Assembly: GCF_014642915.1 (NCBI RefSeq)
Contig: NZ_BMJE01000001.1
Coordinates: 248,001 to 312,000, forward strand
Source of the DNA: Flavobacterium suaedae
Lineage (GTDB): Bacteria > Bacteroidota > Bacteroidia > Flavobacteriales > Flavobacteriaceae
Direction of reading: 5' to 3'
Length of the DNA stretch: 64,000 nt
Below the pieces are notes generated by a model. That model made no database searches and had not been told where the DNA came from. It saw nothing but the letters and a program-made list of their open reading frames with translations. The position numbers were made by a program, and so were the translations under genes. Of this stretch, positions 8,231 to 17,232 are shown one piece after another (within the stretch, counting starts at the first letter, position 1; each line of letters begins with the position of its first letter).

Positions 8231-9259
8231 ATGAAATTTACAGCAGAACAAATAGCGGGTATACTTGAAGGCGAGGTAGTAGGTAACCCTAATGAAGAGG
8301 TATATAAACTCTCTAAAATAGAAGAAGGAAGTAAAGGCTCGCTTACTTTTCTTGCAAACCCTAAATATCAACAATATATATATTCTACTCAGGCTAGTAT
8401 TACTATAGTTAATAATACATTTGAGCCGGAAGAGGAAATATCTACCACACTTATAAAGGTAGAAGATGCTTATAAATCATTTTCTAAGTTATTAGAATAT
8501 TATAATCAGGTAAAATTGATGAAATCAGGTATTGAAGACCATACTATGATTTCTGAGAATGTAAAATACGGAGAAGACCTTTACCTTGGCAGCTTTAGCT
8601 ATATAGGTAAAAATGTGGTAATAGGGAAAAACGTAAAAATATACCCTAACACTTTTGTTGGAGATAATGTAATAATTGGAGACAATGTAATATTATTTTC
8701 AGGAGTACGTATTTATTCAGAAACCGAAATAGGCAACAACTGTATTATACATTCAGGTTGTATAGTAGGTTCAGATGGTTTTGGTTTTGTACCGAATGAA
8801 GAAGGAGTATATAGCAAAGTACCGCAAATAGGTAATGTAATACTTGAAGAGGATGTAGAAATAGGTGCAGGCACAACTATAGACAGGGCTACACTTGGCT
8901 CTACAGTAATTAAAAAAGGGGTAAAACTGGATAACCAAATACAAATAGCCCACAACGTAGTTATTGGCGAAAATACTGTTATAGCATCACAAACAGGTAT
9001 AGCAGGTTCTACCAAAATAGGTAAAAACTGTATTATTGGCGGTCAGGTTGGTATAGTAGGGCATATAACTATTGGCGACGGTGTACGCATTCAAGCGCAA
9101 TCAGGTGTAGGTAAAAGTATTCCTGATGGCGAAGCAGTACAGGGAACACCTGCATTAGGCTATTCTGATTTTAATAAATCGTATGTACACTTTAAGAATC
9201 TGCCTAAAATAGTTTCTGAAATAGATGAACTAAAGCAACAATATAAAGAACACAATTAA
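8231..9259 (+). CDS. lpxD: UDP-3-O-(3-hydroxyacyl)glucosamine N-acyltransferase LpxD
   Basis: LpxD adds the second hydroxyacyl chain (from acyl-ACP) to the lipid A precursor, in the cytoplasm. The 342-residue protein has the N-terminal uridine-binding domain (1-100), then a left-handed beta-helix of hexapeptide repeats (about 105-305; for example [18 protein letters not shown]), and a C-terminal helix. The catalytic His is in [11 protein letters not shown] (around 239), and the family motif GSDGFGFV is present. It is the first gene of an operon with lpxC-fabZ (17 bases downstream) and lpxA. Confidence 0.97.
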   Translation: MKFTAEQIAGILEGEVVGNPNEEVYKLSKIEEGSKGSLTFLANPKYQQYIYSTQASITIVNNTFEPEEEISTTLIKVEDAYKSFSKLLEYYNQVKLMKSGIEDHTMISENVKYGEDLYLGSFSYIGKNVVIGKNVKIYPNTFVGDNVIIGDNVILFSGVRIYSETEIGNNCIIHSGCIVGSDGFGFVPNEEGVYSKVPQIGNVILEEDVEIGAGTTIDRATLGSTVIKKGVKLDNQIQIAHNVVIGENTVIASQTGIAGSTKIGKNCIIGGQVGIVGHITIGDGVRIQAQSGVGKSIPDGEAVQGTPALGYSDFNKSYVHFKNLPKIVSEIDELKQQYKEHN

Positions 9260-9276
9260 AAAATAAATTGAAGGTA

Positions 9277-10665
9277 ATGGTTAAACAAACCACAATTAAA
9301 AGCCCAATATCCTTAAAGGGGGTAGGCTTACATACCGGTAAAGAAGTTACAATGACTTTTAAGCCTGCTCCTGTAAATAACGGTTATACATTTGTAAGGG
9401 TAGATTTAGAAGGTCAGCCAATAGTTGAAGCAGATGCTAACTATGTTGTAAATACCCAGCGTGGTACTAACCTTGAAAAAAAAGGCGTTAAAATTCAAAC
9501 ATCAGAGCATGTATTGGCGGCTTTTGTAGGATGTGATGTGGATAATGTAATCATTGAGCTTGATGCTTCCGAACCACCAATTATGGATGGTTCTTCTAAA
9601 TTCTTTGTAGAAGCTATTGAAGAAGTAGGAGTAGAGGAGCAGGATGCCGAAAGAAAAGTTTACACTGTAAAAGAAGTTATTTCGTATACTGATGAAACTA
9701 CAGGTAGTGAAATAATTGTAATGCCTTCTGAAGAATATCAGGTAACTGCAATGGTAGATTTTGGTACTAAGGTTTTAGCTACACAAAATGCTACACTTAA
9801 AAATATAAAAGAGTTTAAAACTGAAATAGCAAACTCAAGAACATTCAGTTTTCTACACGAACTTGAAACACTACTAAATAACGGACTTATTAAAGGTGGA
9901 GACCTTAATAATGCTATTGTTTATGTAGATAAAGAAATTTCTCCTGAGACTATGGAGAACCTTAAAACTGCTTTTGGCAAAGACAGTATTTCAATAAAGC
10001 CAAATGGTATATTAGACAACCTTACATTACACCACCCAAATGAGGCTGCAAGACATAAGCTACTTGATGTTATTGGTGACCTTGCTTTGGTAGGCACCCG
10101 TATAAAAGGTAAAATTATAGCTAATAAACCGGGACATTTTGTAAACACACAATTTGCTAAAAAGCTATCAAAAATAATTAAGATAGAACAACGTAACCAC
10201 GTCCCTGAGTTCGATTTGCATAAAGAACCTTTAATGGACGTGAATAAAATAATGAGTATGCTGCCACACAGGCCACCATTCCTGTTGGTAGATAAGATAT
10301 TAGAAATGTCTGAAACTCATGTGGTAGGGCTTAAAAATGTTACTATGAACGAAGGTTTCTTCGTAGGGCATTTTCCGGGTGCACCTGTAATGCCCGGTGT
10401 ACTTATGGTGGAGGCTATGGCACAAACAGGAGGTATACTAATACTTAGCTCTGTGCCTGACCCTGAAAATTACCTTACCTATTTTATGAAAATAGATAAC
10501 GTTAGGTTTAAACAAAAAGTGATGCCTGGAGACACACTTGTGTTTAAATGTGACTTAATTTCTCCTATAAGGAGAGGAATTTGCCACATGCAGGCTAATG
10601 CTTATGCAAATGGTAAGTTAGTAGCTGAAGCCGAACTAATGGCTCAGATTGTTAAAAACAATTAA
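9277..10665 (+). CDS. lpxC/fabZ: Bifunctional LpxC-FabZ: UDP-3-O-acyl-GlcNAc deacetylase / 3-hydroxyacyl-ACP dehydratase
   Basis: This fusion of two enzymes is typical of Bacteroidota. Residues 1-310 are LpxC, the Zn deacetylase that commits the pathway to lipid [15 protein letters not shown] at the N-terminus, Zn-site SEHVLAAF (near 76) and [20 protein letters not shown] (around 250-270; longer motif cited by its ends LTLHH and VIGD). Residues 315-462 are FabZ, which dehydrates 3-hydroxyacyl-[15 protein letters not shown], then the catalytic His in [12 protein letters not shown] and Glu in VEAMAQ. I chose ATG 9277 ([10 protein letters not shown]) over a TTG nine bases upstream, as it matches the usual LpxC start. 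The fusion ties competing users of 3-hydroxyacyl-ACP together. Confidence 0.97.
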   Translation: MVKQTTIKSPISLKGVGLHTGKEVTMTFKPAPVNNGYTFVRVDLEGQPIVEADANYVVNTQRGTNLEKKGVKIQTSEHVLAAFVGCDVDNVIIELDASEPPIMDGSSKFFVEAIEEVGVEEQDAERKVYTVKEVISYTDETTGSEIIVMPSEEYQVTAMVDFGTKVLATQNATLKNIKEFKTEIANSRTFSFLHELETLLNNGLIKGGDLNNAIVYVDKEISPETMENLKTAFGKDSISIKPNGILDNLTLHHPNEAARHKLLDVIGDLALVGTRIKGKIIANKPGHFVNTQFAKKLSKIIKIEQRNHVPEFDLHKEPLMDVNKIMSMLPHRPPFLLVDKILEMSETHVVGLKNVTMNEGFFVGHFPGAPVMPGVLMVEAMAQTGGILILSSVPDPENYLTYFMKIDNVRFKQKVMPGDTLVFKCDLISPIRRGICHMQANAYANGKLVAEAELMAQIVKNN

Positions 10666-10676
10666 AAAAGAATTGT

Positions 10677-11462
10677 ATGAATCAACCCTTAGCATACGTA
10701 CATCCGGGTGCGAAAATTGCCAAAAATGTTGTTATAGAACCTTTTACTACTATTCATAATAATGTAGAAATAGGTGAGGGAACCTGGATAGGTTCTAATG
10801 TAACAATAATGGAAGGTGCCCGTATAGGGAAGAACTGTAATATATTTCCGGGTGCAGTAATATCTGCTGTACCGCAAGACCTTAAATTCGGAGGTGAAGA
10901 TTCACTTGCAATAATAGGTGATAACTGTACTGTAAGAGAGTGTGTTACCATAAACAGAGGTACAGTAGCATCGGGTGTTACCAAACTTGGTGATAACTGT
11001 TTGGTAATGGCTACTGCACACATAGCGCACGATTGCCATATAGGTGATAATGCTATAATTGTAAATGGTGTTGCACTGGCAGGTCACGTTACTGTAGGTA
11101 ATTTTGCTATTATTGGTGGTCTTGCTGCAATACATCAGTTTATTAGTATTGGAGACCACGCTATGATATCAGGTGGTTCTTTGGTAAGAAAAGATGTACC
11201 ACCTTTTACAAAAGCAGCAAAAGAGCCACTTTCTTATGTTGGTATAAACTCTATAGGTTTACGCCGCAGAGGATTTACTCCCGAAAAAATTAGGGAAATT
11301 CAGGATATTTACAGAATTTTATATCAAAAGAACTATAATACCACTCAGGCACTTGGTATCATTGAAGCTGAAATGGAAGCTACTCCTGAACGTGATGAAA
11401 TTATACTTTTCATCAGAAACTCTTCAAGAGGTGTAATGAAAGGCTACACAGGTATTTATTAA
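10677..11462 (+). CDS. lpxA: UDP-N-acetylglucosamine O-acyltransferase LpxA
   Basis: LpxA performs the first acylation of UDP-GlcNAc in lipid A synthesis. The 261-residue protein is a left-handed beta-helix of hexapeptide repeats (about 5-190) with a C-terminal helical domain (about 190-261) containing GINSIGLRRRGF, typical of LpxA. The catalytic His lies in ATAHIAHDCHIG (around 118-128). It starts 11 bases after fabZ ends, so it should be cotranscribed and probably coupled to it. Confidence 0.97.
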   Translation: MNQPLAYVHPGAKIAKNVVIEPFTTIHNNVEIGEGTWIGSNVTIMEGARIGKNCNIFPGAVISAVPQDLKFGGEDSLAIIGDNCTVRECVTINRGTVASGVTKLGDNCLVMATAHIAHDCHIGDNAIIVNGVALAGHVTVGNFAIIGGLAAIHQFISIGDHAMISGGSLVRKDVPPFTKAAKEPLSYVGINSIGLRRRGFTPEKIREIQDIYRILYQKNYNTTQALGIIEAEMEATPERDEIILFIRNSSRGVMKGYTGIY

Positions 11463-11504
11463 TAAAAATAAGAGACAAACTAATCAAGAAAATATTTTTA
11501 AAAA

Positions 11505-12071
11505 ATGGCAAGTACATCAGACATCAGAAATGGTTTATGTATTAGATATAACCACGATATATATAAAATAATTGAGTTTTTACACGTAAAACCGGGAAAA
11601 GGTCCCGCTTTTGTAAGAACTAAACTAAAAAGCTTAACTACAGGAAAAGTTTTAGACAATACTTTTTCTGCGGGTCATAAAATTGATGACGTAAGAGTAG
11701 AAACTCACAAGTATCAGTTTTTGTATGCAGAAGGGAATGATTTCCATTTTATGCATACTGAAACATACGAACAAATATCACTTCAAAAAGATATTCTTGA
11801 TGCTCCGGATTTATTAAAAGAAGGAGAAAATGTAATGGTTATTGTAAATACTGAAAATGATATGCCTTTATCAGTAGATATGCCACCATCAGTTATACTT
11901 GAAGTAACATACGCTGAACCCGGTGTTAAAGGTAATACGGCAACAAATGCAACAAAACCTGCTACAGTTGAAACCGGCGCAACCGTAAATGTACCTTTAT
12001 TTATTAATGAAGGTGACAAAATTAAAATAGATACTGCTACAGGTTCATACCAGGAGCGCGTTAAGGAGTAA
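11505..12071 (+). CDS. efp: Elongation factor P
   Basis: EF-P relieves ribosomes stalled at polyproline. The 188-residue length and three beta-barrel domains fit: the KOW-like domain 1-65, OB domain around 67-125, and C-terminal OB domain around 130-188 containing NEGDKIKIDTATGSY. The tip loop HVKPGKGPAFVRTK (around 27-40) has a lysine at the modification site, as in E. coli-type EF-P that is beta-lysylated; no epmA/epmB is in the window. It sits inside the lpx operon, an arrangement I recall as common in flavobacteria. Confidence 0.97.
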   Translation: MASTSDIRNGLCIRYNHDIYKIIEFLHVKPGKGPAFVRTKLKSLTTGKVLDNTFSAGHKIDDVRVETHKYQFLYAEGNDFHFMHTETYEQISLQKDILDAPDLLKEGENVMVIVNTENDMPLSVDMPPSVILEVTYAEPGVKGNTATNATKPATVETGATVNVPLFINEGDKIKIDTATGSYQERVKE

Positions 12072-12117
12072 GGTATACCTTATCCTTTAGTAATATAATT
12101 GATAACTGTGTTGATGT

Positions 12118-13056
12118 ATGAAGTTTCCTAAAGTATATCCTTTAAAAGATATAGCAGCGCTTATAGATAGTAAATATGTTGGAGCTGACTATTTTCCTGT
12201 GCATGGTATGAATGAAATACATGTAGTTGAAGCAGGCGATATTGTTTTTGTAGACCACCCAAAATATTATGATAAAGCATTACAATCTGCTGCTACAATT
12301 GTTTTGATAAATAAAGAAGTGGATTGTCCTGATGGTAAAGCTTTGCTTATATCTGATGATCCTTTTAGGGACTTTAATAAACTTACGCAATATTTCAGAC
12401 CGTTTCAATCTTCAAACTCCTCTATATCACCTTCTGCTAAAATAGGAGAGGGTACTATTATACAACCCAATACTTTTGTAGGAAATAATGTTACTATAGG
12501 GAAAAATTGCATAATACATTCCAATGTATGTATATATGATAATACAGTTATAGGAGATAATGTAATTATCCATGCCGGAACTGTACTTGGTGCAGATGCA
12601 TTTTATTATAAAAAACGTCCTGAAGGCTTCGATCAGTTGCTTTCAGGTGGTAGAGTAATTATTGAAAATAATGTAGGATTGGGAGCTTTATGTACTATAG
12701 ATAAGGGCGTAACAGGAGATACCACTATTGGCGCAGGAACAAAAATTGATAATCAGGTACATATAGGACATGATACCGTTGTAGGTAAAAAATGTTTAAT
12801 AGCTGCTCAAACAGGTATTGCCGGTTGTGTAGTTATAGAAGATGAAGTTACTATATGGGGTCAGGTTGGCACAACAAGTGGTATAACAATAGGCACTAAA
12901 GCAGTGCTATTGGCGCAATCAGGTATTGGTAAATCTCTTGAAGCCGGTAAAGTATATTTTGGTTCTCCTGCGGAGGAATCAAGAGAAAAAATGAAGCAAC
13001 TGGTAAATGTAAAACGAATACCTGATATTCTGGATAAATTAAACAAAAAGCAATAA
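12118..13056 (+). CDS. LpxD-like N-acyltransferase, second copy
   Basis: This 312-residue paralogue of LpxD keeps the N-terminal domain (residues 1-100, with VEAGDIVFVDHPKYYDKAL) and the hexapeptide beta-helix (about 103-285), including a His in VHIGHDTVVG (around 222) at the catalytic position and TGIAGCVVIEDEVTIWGQVG. It differs from LpxD at the substrate loop, which reads GADAFYYKKRPEGFDQL instead of [13 protein letters not shown]. It may acylate another nucleotide sugar or use another acyl chain; this is inference. It lies between efp and an NTF2-like gene, four bases from the latter. Confidence 0.88.
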   Translation: MKFPKVYPLKDIAALIDSKYVGADYFPVHGMNEIHVVEAGDIVFVDHPKYYDKALQSAATIVLINKEVDCPDGKALLISDDPFRDFNKLTQYFRPFQSSNSSISPSAKIGEGTIIQPNTFVGNNVTIGKNCIIHSNVCIYDNTVIGDNVIIHAGTVLGADAFYYKKRPEGFDQLLSGGRVIIENNVGLGALCTIDKGVTGDTTIGAGTKIDNQVHIGHDTVVGKKCLIAAQTGIAGCVVIEDEVTIWGQVGTTSGITIGTKAVLLAQSGIGKSLEAGKVYFGSPAEESREKMKQLVNVKRIPDILDKLNKKQ

Positions 13057-13060
13057 TAGT

Positions 13061-13423
13061 ATGGATGCAAAAGAGTTTATAACGGCATATTATAAATCTG
13101 ATGCGTATGGCAATCCTGAAGTAATGGAAAGGTTTGTTCATAAAGACGTTATATTAGAATGGCGAAACTCCAAAGGACTTTCTAAGCTTAATAAGGAAGA
13201 TATGTTGAATTTTATAAAAGAGCTTAAGCGTTCATACTCTTCATACAGAATAGAAATAAATAATGTTGTGGCAGATGGCAATAAAGCATCTGTACAATAT
13301 ACTCACTATGCAGATGCAATAGAAAACCCTGAGGAAGAAATAGTACTGGGGTATTTTATGGCTATTTGGGAGATTAAAGATAAAAAGCTTTACAGAGGTT
13401 ATCTGATAAGCCAGACAGGGTAA
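13061..13423 (+). CDS. SnoaL/NTF2-like domain protein
   Basis: The 120-residue protein has the cone-shaped NTF2-like alpha+beta pattern: an N-terminal helix (MDAKEFITAYYKSDAYGN), then strands such as KDVILEWRNSKG, a helix LNKEDMLNFIKELKRSY, and strands IEINNVVADGNKASVQYTHY and YFMAIWEIKDKKLYRGY. Members are ligand-binding proteins or isomerase-like enzymes. It starts four bases after the LpxD paralogue and ends the operon; its role there is unknown. Confidence 0.75.
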   Translation: MDAKEFITAYYKSDAYGNPEVMERFVHKDVILEWRNSKGLSKLNKEDMLNFIKELKRSYSSYRIEINNVVADGNKASVQYTHYADAIENPEEEIVLGYFMAIWEIKDKKLYRGYLISQTG

Positions 13424-13511
13424 ACAAACTGATTTTTCTTTACCCTACTAATAAGTAAAAAATTTAAGTAAGATTTTTTTGCAAATTTAATCTATAAATA
13501 GCGCAAAAAAC

Positions 13512-13542
13512 TTTATATATTTTAAGTAAACAGCTATTTTTG
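13512..13542 (+). promoter_or_regulatory. sucD promoter
   Basis: TTTA (13512-13515), a one-base departure from the -33 TTTG, and TATTTTTG (13535-13542), a full TAnnTTTG -7 element, are 19 bases apart in the 153-base gap before sucD. The predicted leader is about 28 bases. Confidence 0.6.
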
Positions 13543-13576
13543 CATAGCGATTTTTAAATAATTAAAAAATATATCC

Positions 13577-14449
13577 ATGAGTGTTTTAGTTAATAAAGAT
13601 TCCAAAATAATTGTTCAGGGATTTACAGGAAGCGAAGGTACCTTCCATGCTACCCAGATGATTGAATATGGTACCAACGTTGTAGGCGGTGTAACCCCGG
13701 GAAAAGGAGGAACAACACACCTTGACAGACCTGTGTTTAATACTGTGAAAGATGCAGTAGAAGTTGCAGGAGCTGATACTACAATTATATTTGTTCCGCC
13801 TGCATTTGCTGCTGATGCAATTATGGAAGCGGCCGAAGCCGGTATTAAAGTAATTATTACTATTACTGAAGGTATTCCGGTAGCGGATATGATTAAAGCT
13901 TATGACTATATTCAAGATAAAGACTGTAGACTTATAGGTCCTAACTGCCCTGGAGTTATTACACCTGAAGAGGCAAAAGTAGGTATTATGCCGGGCTTTG
14001 TATTCAAAAAAGGTAATGTAGGTATTGTTTCAAAATCAGGTACTCTTACTTACGAAGCGGCTGACCAAGTTGTAAAACAAGGTTTAGGTATAACTACTGC
14101 TATTGGTATTGGTGGTGACCCAATTATTGGTACAACTACTAAAGAAGCTGTAGAATTACTAATGAATGACCCTGAAACTGAATGTATAGTTATGATAGGG
14201 GAGATAGGCGGACAGCTTGAAGCTGACGCTGCTAAATGGGTGAAAGAAAACGGAAACAAAAAACCTGTAGTTGGTTTTATTGCCGGAGAAACTGCACCTA
14301 AAGGAAGAACTATGGGGCACGCAGGTGCTATTGTAGGTGGTGCTGATGATACTGCTGAAGCTAAAAAGCGTATTATGAGAGAAAATGGAATTCACGTAGT
14401 AGATTCTCCTGCTGAAATTGGTAAAAAAGTAAAAGAGGTTTTAGCATAA
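13577..14449 (+). CDS. sucD: Succinyl-CoA ligase, alpha subunit
   Basis: SucD pairs with SucC to interconvert succinyl-CoA and succinate with nucleotide phosphorylation in the TCA cycle. The 290-residue protein has the CoA-binding Rossmann domain (1-130; [20 protein letters not shown] region at 12-32), the ligase motif [20 protein letters not shown] (around 121; the conserved part is GPNCPG) and the phospho-histidine loop [11 protein letters not shown] (around 247). sucC is not adjacent, so the subunits are encoded apart. The gene has its own promoter and a strong terminator. Confidence 0.97.
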   Translation: MSVLVNKDSKIIVQGFTGSEGTFHATQMIEYGTNVVGGVTPGKGGTTHLDRPVFNTVKDAVEVAGADTTIIFVPPAFAADAIMEAAEAGIKVIITITEGIPVADMIKAYDYIQDKDCRLIGPNCPGVITPEEAKVGIMPGFVFKKGNVGIVSKSGTLTYEAADQVVKQGLGITTAIGIGGDPIIGTTTKEAVELLMNDPETECIVMIGEIGGQLEADAAKWVKENGNKKPVVGFIAGETAPKGRTMGHAGAIVGGADDTAEAKKRIMRENGIHVVDSPAEIGKKVKEVLA

Positions 14450-14470
14450 TTCTAAACCTGAATGATAAAT

Positions 14471-14503
14471 AAAAAAAGCTCTGTGTTTTACAGAGCTTTT
14501 TTT
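14471..14503 (+). terminator. sucD terminator
   Basis: A 14-base inverted repeat (14471-14484 with 14490-14503; core AGCTCTGT/ACAGAGCT) flanked by A- and T-runs, 21 bases after sucD. It can also serve the convergent dehydrogenase gene. Confidence 0.85.
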
Positions 14504-14531
14504 ATTTATAGAAATGTTATAGTAAAGGAAA

Positions 14532-15689
14532 TTAAGGCTTTAATACTACTTTTACACAATTATCTTTTTTATTGCAGAATATGTCATACATATCAGGTGC
14601 CTTACTTAAAGGAACATTATGTGTAATAATATCATTAAGCACTACTTTATCTGTCTCTACAAGGTCAATAAGATGGTCAATATAATTATGTACAGGAGCC
14701 TGCCCGCCTCTTATTTTTAAAGCCTTATCAAACCATTGGTGTAAAGGAAAATTATCATAAGGAGTACCGTAAACACCTAATACACTAACTGTTCCGCCAC
14801 GACGCACAGCATCTAAACATAATTTCAAGGCATTAATAGAGCCCATTTCTCCTTGTATAAGGTTTTTCGCTTTTGCCAGCATACTTCTGTCAGCTTCCAT
14901 ACCTACCGCATCTACACATACATCAGCTCCATATCCTTTAGTCATATCGCGTATAACTTCTATAGCATCTACTTCTTTAGAATTAATGGTTTCTACATTT
15001 GCGGATTTTTTGGCCATATCAAGCCTGTATTGCTGTATATCTACCCCAATTACTCTTTTAGCACCCCTCAACCATGCAGATTTCATAGCCATAATACCCA
15101 CAGGACCACACCCAAAGACTACTACTGTTTCCCCGCCTTTTAGTTCTGCCCAGTCAATACCTGCCCATCCGGTAGGGAAAATATCCGTAAGGAAAAGTGC
15201 TTGTTCATCTGTAAGCTTGTCTGAAATTTTTCTTGGTCCGTAGTCAGCGTAAGGAACCCGCACATATTCAGCCTGTCCTCCACTATACCCTCCATATAAG
15301 TCAGTATAACCGAAAAGCGCGCCTCCTTTTCCGTCCAGCATTCCACCTTCAGGACCATAATGTTCAGGGTTACTGTTTTCACATTGTGTAGGGAGATTTA
15401 TGTTACAAAAATGACAATGCCCGCATGAAATAGGGAAGGGGACTACCACACGGTCTCCCTTTTTAAGGTTTTTTACATCTTTACCTACTTCTTCAACAAT
15501 TCCCATGAATTCATGTCCTACAACCATGTTTTCAGCCTGTGGAATAAATCCGTTATAAATATGTAAATCCGATCCGCAAATAGCTGTGGAAGTAACTTTT
15601 AATATTACATCATGATCTTCTTCAATTATAGGATCATCAACGGTATCTACACGTACATCTTTTGGTTTGTGAAATACTAATGCTTTCAT
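14532..15689 (-). CDS. Zinc-dependent alcohol dehydrogenase (glutathione-independent formaldehyde dehydrogenase-like)
   Basis: This 385-residue medium-chain dehydrogenase has the catalytic-zinc motifs ICGSDLH (around 37) and VGHEFMGIVEEVG (around 58), the structural-zinc cluster CGHCHFCNINLPTQC (around 89-103), and the nucleotide-binding VVFGCGPVGIMAM (around 191). The insert with GPEGGMLDGKGGALFGY is typical of the long formaldehyde-dehydrogenase-like branch. The substrate is not known. A stress-protein gene (DUF892) lies upstream on the same strand, separated by a terminator. Confidence 0.9.
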   Translation of the reverse strand: MKALVFHKPKDVRVDTVDDPIIEEDHDVILKVTSTAICGSDLHIYNGFIPQAENMVVGHEFMGIVEEVGKDVKNLKKGDRVVVPFPISCGHCHFCNINLPTQCENSNPEHYGPEGGMLDGKGGALFGYTDLYGGYSGGQAEYVRVPYADYGPRKISDKLTDEQALFLTDIFPTGWAGIDWAELKGGETVVVFGCGPVGIMAMKSAWLRGAKRVIGVDIQQYRLDMAKKSANVETINSKEVDAIEVIRDMTKGYGADVCVDAVGMEADRSMLAKAKNLIQGEMGSINALKLCLDAVRRGGTVSVLGVYGTPYDNFPLHQWFDKALKIRGGQAPVHNYIDHLIDLVETDKVVLNDIITHNVPLSKAPDMYDIFCNKKDNCVKVVLKP

Positions 15690-15713
15690 AATACTATAAA
15701 TTTAATGGTTAGA

Positions 15714-15742
15714 AAAATAAAGCCTGATGAGAATCAGGCTTT
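15714..15742 (-). terminator. Terminator after the DUF892 gene
   Basis: A ten-base perfect stem (15719-15728 with 15733-15742, AAAGCCTGAT/ATCAGGCTTT) with a four-base loop, followed on the minus strand by a T-rich run. It separates the DUF892 gene from the dehydrogenase gene. Confidence 0.8.
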
Positions 15743-15775
15743 TCTGCAAATGATTTGCAATAGAAGATCTGATAA

Positions 15776-16327
15776 TTATTTATTTTTATCAGCTTCAAAA
15801 TTAATGTCATTATAAGCAGTATCGGTAAGAGTTTGGTCTGCTGCTTTTTCTTCTTTTAGCGTTTCATGCAGTAATTTTGCAGCCTCATCCTGTCCTAATG
15901 TTTTTGCAAAGGCACAAATAGTACCATAGGTAGCAATTTCATAATGCTCAATTTTTTGAGAAGCGGCAATAATACCTGCATCACGCACCGCTCCCGGTTT
16001 GGTACTTTCCATAATATCCTCTCCTTCTTTAAGCAAACCATCCATTGCTTCACATTTTTCGCCGGATGCTTTTTCTCCTATAAGTTCAAATGCTTTTTCT
16101 AAACGCTCAATATGACCTTCTGTTTCTTTAGTATGGTCTTCAATAGCTTTTTTTAAGCTTTCTGTGGTAGCATTTTTAGCAATTTTAGGTAATTTCTTTA
16201 AAAGTGCATTCTCAGCCCAATAGATATCTTTAAGACTGTCAATATACAATGACTTAAGGTCTTTTGCTGCACCTGAACTTGTTTTTACTTCTTTGTTTGT
16301 TGCTTTAGATTTAGTTTCTGTTGCCAT
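15776..16327 (-). CDS. DUF892 (YciE/YciF-like) ferritin-like protein
   Basis: The 183-residue protein has a lysine/threonine-rich N-terminal 25 residues, then the YciE/F four-helix body: KSLYIDSLKDIYWAENALLKK-type start (residues 26-46), HTKETEGHIERLEKAF with repeated Glu/His metal-ligand positions, and KIEHYEIATYGTICAFAKTLG. Members are ferritin-like proteins induced by osmotic or oxidative stress. The polar tail could help DNA or membrane contact; that is speculation. Confidence 0.9.
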   Translation of the reverse strand: MATETKSKATNKEVKTSSGAAKDLKSLYIDSLKDIYWAENALLKKLPKIAKNATTESLKKAIEDHTKETEGHIERLEKAFELIGEKASGEKCEAMDGLLKEGEDIMESTKPGAVRDAGIIAASQKIEHYEIATYGTICAFAKTLGQDEAAKLLHETLKEEKAADQTLTDTAYNDINFEADKNK

Positions 16328-16502
16328 GATAATTAAATTTTTTTAGTTAAATTTTTATATTGTTTATTAAACTTCTCTATCAAATTTAGAAAACTGATTA
16401 TGGGGCAGGTATTAAGTAAATCATAAAATAATTGCCTATAACACTAATTTAACTTAGTTTGTAGTAAAAGGTTTATTTTTACTAATACCAACAAATAAGA
16501 CT

Positions 16503-16994
16503 ATGAAAAAGGCGTTTAAACCGATTGTATTTCCTGACTCTAAAATTTTAATTTTAGGCACTATGCCGGGAGAAAAATCTTTAGAATTGCAACAGTATTA
16601 TGGTAACAGGGGAAATCAGTTCTGGAAAATATTATTTACTATGTTTAATGAATCTTTTAGTACAGATTATGACATAAGAATAAAGTTATTGAAGAAATAT
16701 GGTATTGCTTTATGGGATGTATTGCAGTTGTGCGAAAGGGAGGGGAGTCTTGACAGTAATATAAAAAATGAACAGTTTAACGACTTTAGCACTTTTTATA
16801 AAAAACATAAGCAAATAAAACATATTTTCTTTTCCAGTAAAAAGGCTGCTGCATATTACGATAAATATAAGGATAGGGAAGGTGTGTTGAGCTATGATGT
16901 ACTGCCATCGCCCAGCGGAGCAAATGCAACTAAAACATTTGCTGAAAAATTAGAAATTTGGAAAGAAAAAATGCTGCCAATAATTAATGAATAA
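16503..16994 (+). CDS. DNA-deoxyinosine (hypoxanthine-DNA) glycosylase, UDG superfamily family 6
   Basis: The 163-residue protein carries UDG-fold motif 1 LILGTMPGEKSLELQQYYGN (around 16-35, with the family 6 Asn in GNRGNQFW) and motif 2 LPSPSGANATK (around 139). Family 6 enzymes excise hypoxanthine from deaminated adenine and lack uracil activity (known for the archaeal member). It is a single gene between DUF892 and a sensor kinase, with its own terminator. Confidence 0.88.
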   Translation: MKKAFKPIVFPDSKILILGTMPGEKSLELQQYYGNRGNQFWKILFTMFNESFSTDYDIRIKLLKKYGIALWDVLQLCEREGSLDSNIKNEQFNDFSTFYKKHKQIKHIFFSSKKAAAYYDKYKDREGVLSYDVLPSPSGANATKTFAEKLEIWKEKMLPIINE

Positions 16995-17013
16995 TTAAGA
17001 GCAGCATTTTTTC
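16966..17013 (+). terminator. Terminator overlapping the 3' end of the deoxyinosine glycosylase gene
   Basis: AAAAATGCTGC (16966-16976, inside the CDS) pairs with GCAGCATTTTT (17001-17011), followed by T-rich sequence. The 24-base loop contains a further small TAATTA pairing. Confidence 0.7.
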
Positions 17014-17232
17014 TTTATTTATAACTTACTGTTTAAATTAAGTCATAAAGTATTTCTGTAACTTTTTCTGTCTGTAATTTCTTATTCGGGATTGCAGCAT
17101 TTTCTTAAATCGGTTTTTTAAGTTCTTCAGTTTCATAGTCAATAGTTTTGTTAGTAAAAGTTGCTGCAAGTTCACACTTTATTCATCTAAAACCTTTAAA
17201 TTTATATTAAACCTTTATTAATTAAGAAATAT

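Noticed and set aside
9268..9276. TTG start codon for lpxC-fabZ nine bases upstream of ATG 9277
   Set aside because: The resulting MKV extension is not typical of the family; MVKQTTI is the usual start.
17038..17136. A 32-residue, very basic minus-strand frame (starts MKLKNLKNRFKK) between the glycosylase and the kinase genes
   Set aside because: Short, AT-rich, no ribosome site or family likeness; the Lys/Arg richness is expected of A-rich sequence. Kept only as a note.
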